Assembly (NCBI GenBank): GCA_947625995.1
Contig: CANQQN010000104.1
Coordinates: forward strand, 1-6,614
Source of the DNA: an uncultured Lachnospiraceae bacterium
Lineage (GTDB): Bacteria; Bacillota; Clostridia; Lachnospirales; Lachnospiraceae
Direction: 5' to 3'
DNA: 6,614 nt
Below, piece by piece: positions 1 through 6,134 of the stretch. A program made the translations under genes and the position numbers. Below the pieces are notes generated by a model. It saw only the letters and a program-made list of their open reading frames with translations, had not been told where the DNA came from and did not search any database. Position 1 is the stretch's first letter, and each line of letters opens with the position of its first letter.

Positions 1-46
1 CGCCGCGGCAGATCTCAGATACACAAAACGAAAGCTGGTGAATTTT

Positions 47-1150
47 ATGAAAAAAACTACTTCCACTGCATCCGGCAGATTGCTCCAGATCCTGCTATAT
101 CTGATTTTTCTCCTTTATCTGCTGCTGATGCTTAAGATCATTTTATTGAAATATATTTCTATCGGGCAGGTTGTAAACAACATCCTTACCGGAGACATCG
201 ACGGATTCCGTTCTTACAATCTGATCCCCTTTTTCACAATAAAGGAATTCTCCCGACTGGCCTTTCACGGGGAATTTCTGCGAGGCTTTGCCAATATCAT
301 GGGCAACCTGCTTCTCTTTGCGCCGCTGGGCTACTTTCTTCCTCTGCTGTTTCGACGCTTCCGGAAACCCCAGCGGATATTCCTTGCCGCCGTTACGTTA
401 AGCGCACTGCTTGAAGTCCTGCAATATGTGCTCTGCCTTGGCAGCGCGGACATCGATGACGTGCTTCTGAATACGGCAGGCGCCATGGTCGGCTGCGGCG
501 TTTTTTACGGGATCTATCATCTTGCTCACAGGAAACAGAAAACCATACAGAAAATCACGCTGGCGCTGTCCGTTCTGTGTTTCTTTGCGGGAGCCCTGAT
601 CGCCATTCCCCATTTCGGCCTTTTTCTTGGCATTCCCGGATCGTTTTTCCCGCAAACGGACACCGGCAACAGGCCCGCCGCAATCAAAACCTTCACCGGC
701 GACGTAGCGGTCTTAGAAAAGTCAGGAAATGACGGCACCGACAAAAGGGCCGAAGAAACAGATGAAAGTGAATCCGAAACTGCCAAAAACAATCCCGCCG
801 GCAATGACAGGCCCGCCGCCGGTACAGAGTCACTGTGCGGCTACATCACTTCGTTTACTGAAGACGGATTTGTGATCAATAAGGTCACCACTCAGGATCT
901 GGATAATGGCGCTTCGATAGCCTATTCCGGGGAAGGCGCCCATCAGGAACTGATTCCTGTCCGGGTCGATCCGAAAGCCACCTACCGCCGAAAAATGATC
1001 TATGACATGTACGGCAATCGGATAGAATGGGAAGATATCACCAAAACCCAGCTTGCCGCCGAGGATCTGGTGGAGCTAAAGGGCCATGAGGAAAACGGCG
1101 TGTTCACAGCATCGGAGATCCTTGTCAATACGTTTACTTTTATGAACTGA
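47..1150 (+). CDS. VanZ-family membrane protein with C-terminal extracytoplasmic domain
   Basis: This is a VanZ-like integral membrane protein of 367 residues when started at ATG 47. That start has a GGTGA ribosome binding site at 37-41 with 5-base spacing; an in-frame GTG at 38 overlaps that site and is less likely. VanZ hallmarks are NLIPFFTIKEF (about 58-68), GNLLLFAPLG (86-95), E123 and Q126 in EVLQ, and SADIDDVLLNTAG (133-145). Five hydrophobic segments (about 11-36, 82-103, 109-130, 139-159, 170-195) with RRFRKPQR and HRKQK loops inside place the C-terminus outside the cell. An acidic, Ser/Glu-rich linker (about 202-262) leads to a soluble domain of roughly 105 residues that I do not recognise; ordinary VanZ proteins are about 160-200 residues and end after the helices. 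VanZ of Tn1546 gives low-level teicoplanin resistance, but chromosomal homologues are widespread, so the role here is unknown. The gene converges on the amidase gene. Confidence 0.88.
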   Translation: MKKTTSTASGRLLQILLYLIFLLYLLLMLKIILLKYISIGQVVNNILTGDIDGFRSYNLIPFFTIKEFSRLAFHGEFLRGFANIMGNLLLFAPLGYFLPLLFRRFRKPQRIFLAAVTLSALLEVLQYVLCLGSADIDDVLLNTAGAMVGCGVFYGIYHLAHRKQKTIQKITLALSVLCFFAGALIAIPHFGLFLGIPGSFFPQTDTGNRPAAIKTFTGDVAVLEKSGNDGTDKRAEETDESESETAKNNPAGNDRPAAGTESLCGYITSFTEDGFVINKVTTQDLDNGASIAYSGEGAHQELIPVRVDPKATYRRKMIYDMYGNRIEWEDITKTQLAAEDLVELKGHEENGVFTASEILVNTFTFMN

Positions 1151-1167
1151 CTGCGGCATCTCCCCGG

Positions 1168-1899
1168 TCACAAGGCTTTCCCGTTGGCTTCCTCCGACCG
1201 GATCTCCTTCAGCATTTCGTCTACGCCCTCTGCAATGGCGGTGGCGTAACCGTCAAAATGCTTGTCCAGCAGCCGGTTATCCTCCTTGTTGGTAATGAAC
1301 CCCATCTCCACCAGACAGCTTGGCATGGTGGTATGCTTATTCACATAATAATTGGAATCGTCTCCGCTGCTTGTGCCGGCCTGTACGCCCCGGTCTTTCT
1401 GGATCCCCACTTCCCGCAGTTTTGCCATAATATGCTCTGCCATTCTGGCGCCTCTGCCTTTATTTGCGGTCCAGATCTCCACGCCGCCGGCTGAAGCGGC
1501 GTCCGCGCTGTTTCTGTGAAGAGATACAAAAAGCACAGCCCCCGCCTCATTGGCAATACCACATCTGCCCTGAAGACTGATCTTTTCGTCTTTCTCCCGG
1601 GTCATGACCACCCGGATATTTCTCTTTTCCAGTTCTCCTTTGACTGCAAGGGCAAGCTTCAGATTGTCGTCCTTCTCATATCTTCCGCCGTCGCCCACCG
1701 CGCCGCCGTCGTCTCCGCCATGGCCTGCGTCCACGCACACCAGCGGCCCGTCAGGATCCGACGGGGAATGCTCTGCCTGCAGCTTCTCCCCGATCCGTCT
1801 GCAAAAAAATACCAGCACTCCGAAAGCGCCTATAAACAACACAAGCAATAGGATCCTGAGAATGAGCAATCTTTTCTTTTTCTTGCGCAACCGTTTCAT
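1168..1899 (-). CDS. Membrane-anchored N-acetylmuramoyl-L-alanine amidase (Amidase_3)
   Basis: This is a zinc-dependent peptidoglycan hydrolase of 243 residues that should cleave the bond between MurNAc and L-alanine of the stem peptide. A Lys/Arg-rich N-terminus (1-14) and one hydrophobic segment (about 11-33) form a signal anchor without an obvious cleavage site, so the catalytic domain (about 52-232) should face the cell wall while tethered to the membrane. The CwlC/LytC-type motifs are complete: H60 in DAGHGG, E75 in the GRYEKDDN stretch and H128 in SLHRNSAD as zinc ligands, and E198 in LVEMGFITN as the catalytic acid. The conserved VVMTRE and GVQAG stretches are also present. No separate wall-binding repeats are seen. 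The ATG start has AGGA at 1906-1909 with 6-base spacing. It lies 93 bases after the C39 gene on the same strand and is probably co-transcribed with it. Confidence 0.93.
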   Translation of the reverse strand: MKRLRKKKKRLLILRILLLVLFIGAFGVLVFFCRRIGEKLQAEHSPSDPDGPLVCVDAGHGGDDGGAVGDGGRYEKDDNLKLALAVKGELEKRNIRVVMTREKDEKISLQGRCGIANEAGAVLFVSLHRNSADAASAGGVEIWTANKGRGARMAEHIMAKLREVGIQKDRGVQAGTSSGDDSNYYVNKHTTMPSCLVEMGFITNKEDNRLLDKHFDGYATAIAEGVDEMLKEIRSEEANGKAL

Positions 1900-1949
1900 C
1901 TTTCGTCCTGCTCCCGCTCTTTCCGCCGTTCTATTCCTTAAGATCCCTC

Positions 1950-1973
1950 CGGCCGGACTCCGGCGTCCGGCCG
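1950..1973. other. GC-rich hairpin between the C39 gene and the amidase gene
   Basis: A perfect 9-base inverted repeat (CGGCCGGAC at 1950-1958, GTCCGGCCG at 1965-1973) encloses a 6-base loop. It lies 19 bases past the C39 stop on the minus strand and 50 bases before the amidase start. No run of T follows on either strand (minus continues GAGGGATCTT), so it is a poor intrinsic terminator. It could protect the end of the upstream message, attenuate read-through into the amidase gene, or act as a processing site. The stem is directly visible; the function is a guess. Confidence 0.55.
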
Positions 1974-1992
1974 TTCAGCCTTCAAGATCCAT

Positions 1993-2844
1993 TTACGCGC
2001 CCTGCTTTGTGTATGCCCACATGGCCTTGATCTGCGGCGACAAGGTTTCATAACTCCAACTCTGCCCGCTTCTTTTTTTGCTGTTGGGGTCATTTACGAA
2101 AAAAGCGCCGTCCGCATATTTGTAGACCACAATAAAATGTCCCGTGGTAGTAAAATCTCCCGGCCGCACCGTGCAGATCAACGGATGACCTGCCGCCAGC
2201 GCCTCTACCATCTTGTCCTCCGACAAGGGCACCTCCTGTACCGAAAGGCCCAATCCTTCCGCTCCGTCTGACATCAGCGACCAAGAGGTGGAAGATTCGT
2301 TGCTCACATAACCGTTCTGCATACTGTAATCTGCAACCATCTTGGGATTGTAGGAGGTATCTCCCGTAAGTCCCACCAGCACCATAGACAGACAGGTGGG
2401 GCCGCAGCCGTCAAGACCAATGCATCCGCTTCCATAGCGGGCATATCCCCACTGGGCGTCCCACTGCATAAAAAGCGGGATCCCTCTGTCCGGGTCCTGC
2501 TCCAGAGTGATAGATTCCGCATAGGTTCCCAGCTTATCGGGATACCCAAGGGTAAAATCCAGCAGTTCCCCGTTGTGCTGCAGCGCTTCCAACAACCGCT
2601 GCGGATACTTCTCTTCATTTTTGATCAGATCATCCAGCCTGCCCTCCGGCTCCACGCCCGCCTCCTTCAGCGCCGCGGAAATATTCCGGTACTCACTGGA
2701 AAACCGGCCGCTGCCCACGTTCTGCAGAAGGAACACCGCCCCTGCTGCCATACCAAACAGCACCACCGCAAAAACCATAGAGAGCAGCCGTTTCATTCGT
2801 TTTCTCTTTTTTCTTATTTTTGATACTCTGGACAATTCATTCAC
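1993..2844 (-). CDS. Membrane-anchored C39-family cysteine peptidase-like protein
   Basis: This protein of 283 residues carries a papain-like domain of the C39_2 type. Residues 1-19 are strongly basic, and 20-40 form one hydrophobic segment, consistent with a signal anchor and an outside C-terminus. A helical spacer (about 50-115) precedes the catalytic domain (about 120-283), which begins IPLFMQWDAQWGYARYG. The likely triad is C147 in GCGPT, H236 in TTGHFIVV and D252 in VNDPNS; extra cysteines lie at 141 and 151. No ABC transporter is attached, unlike bacteriocin-processing C39 peptidases, so a surface or cell-wall substrate is more likely, but none can be named. The start is GTG 2844, chosen because AGGAGG at 2853-2858 lies 8 bases upstream; an ATG at 2840 is out of frame. 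The gene follows the kinase gene after an AT-rich 164-base gap that holds a candidate VanR-type operator and promoter. Confidence 0.85.
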   Translation of the reverse strand: MNELSRVSKIRKKRKRMKRLLSMVFAVVLFGMAAGAVFLLQNVGSGRFSSEYRNISAALKEAGVEPEGRLDDLIKNEEKYPQRLLEALQHNGELLDFTLGYPDKLGTYAESITLEQDPDRGIPLFMQWDAQWGYARYGSGCIGLDGCGPTCLSMVLVGLTGDTSYNPKMVADYSMQNGYVSNESSTSWSLMSDGAEGLGLSVQEVPLSEDKMVEALAAGHPLICTVRPGDFTTTGHFIVVYKYADGAFFVNDPNSKKRSGQSWSYETLSPQIKAMWAYTKQGA

Positions 2845-2852
2845 AAAATTTC

Positions 2853-2858
2853 CCTCCT
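2853..2858 (-). promoter_or_regulatory. Ribosome binding site deciding the C39 GTG start
   Basis: The minus strand reads AGGAGG, a full match to the Shine-Dalgarno consensus, with 8 bases to GTG 2844. It supports the GTG start over the downstream in-frame Met17, which has no comparable site. Confidence 0.8.
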
Positions 2859-2930
2859 TATGTATGCGCTACTTCCTGATCCGTCAAAAGTTCTCAAACG
2901 ATTGGAATCCTGAACTCTTATTCTGATGAT

Positions 2931-2956
2931 AGCAAAAGCAGGAGTTTCATTTTGCT
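2931..2956 (-). other. Short hairpin at the predicted 5' end of the C39 transcript
   Basis: A 7-base perfect inverted repeat (AGCAAAA and TTTTGCT, 2931-2937 and 2950-2956) encloses a 12-base loop. If the candidate -10 at 2965-2970 is right, transcription would start close to 2957, so this stem would sit at the very 5' end of a leader of about 113 bases. The minus-strand loop contains CTCCT, which is complementary to part of the AGGAGG site further down. It could stabilise the message or be an operator; both are speculation. Confidence 0.35.
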
Positions 2957-2964
2957 GTTTTCAA

Positions 2965-2993
2965 TATATAAAAACCAAAAAAAACATGGTAAA
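2965..2993 (-). promoter_or_regulatory. Candidate sigma-A promoter for the C39-amidase genes
   Basis: On the minus strand TTTACC (2988-2993, 4 of 6 to TTGACA) lies 17 bases from TATATA (2965-2970, 4 of 6 to TATAAT), with an 8-base T run inside the spacer. An overlapping -10, TATATT (2963-2968), would give a 19-base spacer. The weak -35 overlaps the second VanR-like box, the arrangement expected of a promoter activated by an OmpR/PhoB-class regulator. The surroundings are markedly AT-rich compared with the flanking genes. Confidence 0.5.
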
Positions 2994-3014
2994 TTTCTTA
3001 CGATTTTCTTACAG
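2991..3014 (-). promoter_or_regulatory. Tandem VanR-like boxes upstream of the C39 gene
   Basis: On the minus strand the 8-mer GTAAGAAA occurs twice (3005-3012 and 2994-3001), with starts exactly 11 bases apart, which is one helical turn. The downstream copy, TCGTAAGAAATTT (2991-3003), agrees at every defined position with TCGTANGAAANTT, the VanR site consensus as I recall it for enterococcal van promoters; the upstream copy (3002-3014) is a partial match. Tandem direct repeats at 11-base spacing next to the -35 are the normal binding layout for OmpR/PhoB-family regulators, and a VanR-like gene lies about 1.2 kb away. The upstream copy overlaps the kinase stop codon. Binding itself is inferred. 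Confidence 0.65.
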
Positions 3015-4208
3015 GCTCGAATGACTGCGATCCCCGATCTTCGCAATCTCTGACTGCCGCAGGCTCCGGTCGCCTTCCAAAACCCCTTCCGGCGTCTCCT
3101 CCGGCAAAAAAGAATGTTCATATTTGGGCAGCTTCACCACAAACCGCACCGTCTCGTTGGCGCTGTATGCGGATATGATGCCCTTGTGCCGCTCCACGAT
3201 CTCCTTTGCGATGGCAAGGCCAAGCCCCGCGCCGCCGGTCTTTGTCATACGGGCAGTGTCCAGCCGGTAAAACTGTTCAAAGATCCGCTGCAGCTTTTCC
3301 GGCGGAATGGTGGCGCCGTGGTTGGTAAACTGGCACTGCACGCTGCCCGCGTCCTCCAGCACCTGAATTTTGATCTCGCTGTTCTCGTAGCTGTAATTTA
3401 CCGCGTTGCGGATCAGGTTGTCAAACACCCGCTGGATCTTGTCCCTGTCACAGACAAGCTGGATATCCTTCGGGCAATCCAGCGTACAGGTAAGGTTTTT
3501 CGGGGCAAACATGGGGGCGAACTCATAAACGATCTGCTCCAGCATCAGCGTCAGATTTACGGTGCTGTATTCCAGAGAAAAGGTGGTAAGATTGAATTTT
3601 GTGATCTCAAAAAATTCGTTGATCAGATCCTCCAGCCGCTCCGCCTTATCCAGCGAAATATTCAGATATTTTTCCCGCAGTTGGGGCGAGATCTGCTGTT
3701 CGTCCCGAAGCAGGGTCAGATAGCCGATCACCGAAGTCAGCGGCGTCTTCAGATCGTGAGCCAGATAAATGATCAGGTCATTTTTGCGCTGCTCCGCTTC
3801 CCTTGCCGCCCTCTCATGGGCCTTCACATTGGACTTGATCTGGTTCATCCAGTCCTCTACCTCCCCCAGTTCCGGAGAAAGCACAATAGGCTGGTCGTCG
3901 GTGCGGGCGGCAATCTCAGCAGCCTCCACCGTCTCATTGAGATACCCCATCATCTGCCGCCAAGAGCGGATCCACAGGATCACGGCGCAGACCGCGCCCA
4001 GAAACATGAGCACCCCCGCCCTATGTCTGTTCACAAAATGCAGAAACGCCCATTGGGGGCTTTCCTGCCAGATAAACCGGCTCAGGTACAGCCACGAAAC
4101 AAACATAAAAATACCCGCCAATGTCAAAAAAGCTGCCAATGTAACGATCACATTAAACAGCATTTTTTTGAACAGCTTTCGTTTTAACTGAGAGAGACTG
4201 TTATTCAA
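3009..4208 (-). CDS. VanS-like sensor histidine kinase
   Basis: This is a membrane sensor kinase of 399 residues, partner of the adjacent VanR-like regulator. Two membrane segments (about 17-42 and 64-82) flank an outside loop of only about 21 residues, so ligand sensing may occur at or in the membrane. A HAMP-like stretch (about 83-135) precedes the H-box YLAHDLKTPLTSVIGYL with phospho-acceptor H151. The ATPase domain has an N-box (N264, N268), a G1 region reading NHGATIP without the usual Asp, an F-box (F310, F313) and GGAGLGL at 325-331. The runs EDLINEFFEIT and EQFYRLD are typical of VanS proteins, whose G1 box is similarly degenerate. A tail of about 38 residues beyond the ATPase domain is unusual. 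The start is probably TTG 4208, overlapping the regulator gene by 8 bases with GGGG 7 bases upstream; Met16 is an alternative but has no clear ribosome site. The real ligand is unknown. Confidence 0.9.
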   Translation of the reverse strand: MNNSLSQLKRKLFKKMLFNVIVTLAAFLTLAGIFMFVSWLYLSRFIWQESPQWAFLHFVNRHRAGVLMFLGAVCAVILWIRSWRQMMGYLNETVEAAEIAARTDDQPIVLSPELGEVEDWMNQIKSNVKAHERAAREAEQRKNDLIIYLAHDLKTPLTSVIGYLTLLRDEQQISPQLREKYLNISLDKAERLEDLINEFFEITKFNLTTFSLEYSTVNLTLMLEQIVYEFAPMFAPKNLTCTLDCPKDIQLVCDRDKIQRVFDNLIRNAVNYSYENSEIKIQVLEDAGSVQCQFTNHGATIPPEKLQRIFEQFYRLDTARMTKTGGAGLGLAIAKEIVERHKGIISAYSANETVRFVVKLPKYEHSFLPEETPEGVLEGDRSLRQSEIAKIGDRSHSSL

Positions 4209-4896
4209 TCCGATACCCCACTCCCCAAACAGTTTTGATAAATTTCGGATGGCGGGAGGAATCTTTCATTTTTTCACGCAGCCGTCCGATATGAGCCATC
4301 ACCGTGTTATTATTGTCCAGATATTTTTCACCCCAGACCGCCTCAAAGAGTTGTTCCGAGGAGACCACCCGCCCCTGATGCTCGCACAGGTACCAAAGTA
4401 TGGAGAACTCAATGGGCGTCAGGTTCAGAGGCTGTCCGTACAGGGTACAGGTGTGGGTGCTCTTGTCGATCACCAGCCCGTGGATCTCATGAACCGCATT
4501 TGCCTCCGGCTCCTTTGTCCCCTGATTGTACCGGTGATACCGGCGCAATTGGGTCTTTACCCGGGCGCAAAGCTCCAGAGGATTGAAGGGCTTGGTCATA
4601 TAATCATCGGCGCCGATGGTAAGCCCCATGATCTTATCCATATCCTGAGTGCGGGCCGTCAGCATGATCACGGGAAAATAATAGGCTTCCCTGATCTTTT
4701 TGCAGATCTCGAACCCGCTCATGTCCGGCAGCATCACGTCAAGGACCGCCAGATCCGGCTGTTCCTTTTCGATCATCCAAAGGGCCTCCCCGCCGGTATG
4801 GCACTTCAGGCACTGATAGCCTTCGTTGGAAAGATAAAGCTCTATCAGTTCCGCTATTTCTTTTTCATCATCTACGATCAAAATTTTTTCACTCAT
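4201..4896 (-). CDS. VanR-like response regulator (OmpR/PhoB family)
   Basis: This is a DNA-binding response regulator of 231 residues. The receiver domain (about 3-118) has acidic D9 and D10, phospho-acceptor D53 in VLDVMLPD, T80 in IMLTAR and K102 in TKPF. The winged-helix domain (about 135-231) contains LTPIEFSILWYLCEHQGRVVSS and ends KTVWGVGYRIE. Several stretches, including GLTIGADDY, KTQLRRY, LTP-EFSIL and KTVWGVGY, are close to what I recall of enterococcal VanR, so it belongs to that subgroup and not merely to OmpR-like regulators in general. The kinase gene follows with an 8-base overlap, as expected for a co-translated pair. The ATG lies only 14 bases after the tyrS stop and has a poor ribosome site (AGG one base before ATG), so translation may be coupled to tyrS or weak. 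Its probable target is the tandem box upstream of the C39 gene. Confidence 0.93.
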   Translation of the reverse strand: MSEKILIVDDEKEIAELIELYLSNEGYQCLKCHTGGEALWMIEKEQPDLAVLDVMLPDMSGFEICKKIREAYYFPVIMLTARTQDMDKIMGLTIGADDYMTKPFNPLELCARVKTQLRRYHRYNQGTKEPEANAVHEIHGLVIDKSTHTCTLYGQPLNLTPIEFSILWYLCEHQGRVVSSEQLFEAVWGEKYLDNNNTVMAHIGRLREKMKDSSRHPKFIKTVWGVGYRIE

Positions 4897-4910
4897 ACCT
4901 GTCGCGTTCT

Positions 4911-6134
4911 CTACTGTAATTGGATCCTGCGGAAATTCTTTTTGCCCCTGCGGAGGATCGTTTCGGAATACCGGATGTCCTCCCCTGCAAGAAGCAGCTT
5001 AATATCTGTGACCTTTTCACCGTTTATGGCAACGCCGCCCTGATCCACGGCCCGCCTTGCCTCAGACTTGGAAGACACAAGGCCGCTCTTTACAAGCAGC
5101 GTCAGAATATCGATATTTCCGTCTGTCAGGTCTGCCTCTGTAAGCACTGTGGTGGGCATATCCGCCGCATTTCCCCCTGAAAACAGGGCACGGGCGCTTT
5201 CCTTTGCCTTCTTTGCCTCTTCCTCCCCGTGAACGAGGCTGGTAAGCTCATAGGCAAGAATCTCTTTTGCCTCATTAAGCTGGCTGCCCTCCCAGCCGTC
5301 CATCCTGTCAATCTCCTCCAGCGGCAGGAAGGTGAGCATCCGGATACAGCGGAGCACGTCCGCATCCGCCACATTGCGCCAGTACTGATAAAATTCAAAA
5401 GGAGACGTCTTATTGGGATCCAGCCACACAGCGCCGGACTGGGTCTTGCCCATCTTTTTGCCTTCGGAATTGAGAAGCAGGGTGATGGTCATGGCGTAGG
5501 CGTCCTTGCCCAGCTTCCGGCGGATCAGTTCCGTGCCGCCCAGCATATTGCTCCACTGGTCGTCGCCGCCGAACTGCATATTGCAGCCGTATTTCTGGAA
5601 CAAGGTATAAAAATCATAGCTCTGCATGATCATGTAGTTAAATTCGAGGAAGCTTAATCCCTTCTCCATGCGCTGTTTGTAGCACTCCGCCGTCAGCATA
5701 CGGTTGACGGAAAAATGGGGGCCTACCTCCCGGAGCACATCGATATAATTCAGATCCATCAGCCACTCTGCATTGTTCACCATCAGCGCTTTTCCGTCTG
5801 AAAAATCAATGAACCTGCTCATCTGCTTCTTAAAGCAGTCGCAGTTGTGCTGAATGGTCTCCACCGTCATCATCTGGCGCATATCGGACCTGCCAGAAGG
5901 ATCTCCGATCATAGCGGTACCGCCGCCAATGAGCGCGATGGGCTTATTGCCCGCCATCTGCAGCCGCTTCATCAGGCACAGCGCCATAAAATGTCCCACA
6001 TGGAGGCTGTCCGCCGTGGGATCAAATCCAATGTAGAAAGTCGCCTTCCCGTTATCAACCAGTTCCCGGATCTCCTTTTCATCTGTGACCTGAGCGATCA
6101 GCCCTCTGGCCACAAGCTCGTCGTATATATTCAT
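4911..6134 (-). CDS. tyrS: Tyrosyl-tRNA synthetase
   Basis: This cytoplasmic class I aminoacyl-tRNA synthetase joins tyrosine to tRNA-Tyr using ATP. The 407-residue product begins MNIYDELVARGL, the normal length and N-terminus for bacterial TyrS. The catalytic domain shows YIGFDPTADSLHVGH (HIGH-type motif at 45-48), the tyrosine-binding and tRNA-discriminating region with FGGDDQW (188-194), and KMGKT at 227-231 in place of KMSKS, as in the Bacillus TyrS group. A C-terminal S4 RNA-binding domain covers about 343-405. An upstream in-frame extension of 36 codons is rejected because ATG 6134 has AAGGAAG at 6141-6147 with 6-base spacing and matches family length. No T-box leader is present in the 114 bases upstream, although tyrS genes of Firmicutes often have one. 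The VanR-like gene begins 14 bases after the stop. Confidence 0.98.
   Translation of the reverse strand: MNIYDELVARGLIAQVTDEKEIRELVDNGKATFYIGFDPTADSLHVGHFMALCLMKRLQMAGNKPIALIGGGTAMIGDPSGRSDMRQMMTVETIQHNCDCFKKQMSRFIDFSDGKALMVNNAEWLMDLNYIDVLREVGPHFSVNRMLTAECYKQRMEKGLSFLEFNYMIMQSYDFYTLFQKYGCNMQFGGDDQWSNMLGGTELIRRKLGKDAYAMTITLLLNSEGKKMGKTQSGAVWLDPNKTSPFEFYQYWRNVADADVLRCIRMLTFLPLEEIDRMDGWEGSQLNEAKEILAYELTSLVHGEEEAKKAKESARALFSGGNAADMPTTVLTEADLTDGNIDILTLLVKSGLVSSKSEARRAVDQGGVAINGEKVTDIKLLLAGEDIRYSETILRRGKKNFRRIQLQ

Noticed and set aside
2838..2843. ATG 2840 as the start of the C39 gene
   Set aside because: It is out of frame with the C39 reading frame; GTG 2844 is in frame and correctly spaced from AGGAGG.
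2857..2892. TTGACG and TACATA, 17 bases apart, as a promoter for the C39 gene
   Set aside because: The -10 matches only 3 of 6, and transcription from it would begin within or after the ribosome binding site.
2977..3014. Run of eight T after the kinase stop as an intrinsic terminator
   Set aside because: No GC-rich stem precedes the T run; the bases before it are AT-rich and form the tandem repeats and -35 region instead.
3114..4187. Long open frame on the plus strand opposite the kinase gene
   Set aside because: It is antisense to a clear VanS-like kinase, its translation looks like no protein family, and its composition matches reverse reading of a GC-biased gene.
47..4896. A glycopeptide resistance cluster
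   Set aside because: VanR-, VanS- and VanZ-like genes are present, but no ligase, dehydrogenase, dipeptidase, carboxypeptidase or serine racemase gene lies in the window, and such regulators and VanZ proteins are common on clostridial chromosomes.
4249..5043. Open frame on the plus strand opposite the regulator gene and the end of tyrS
   Set aside because: It spans the complement of two well-supported genes and has no recognisable domain.
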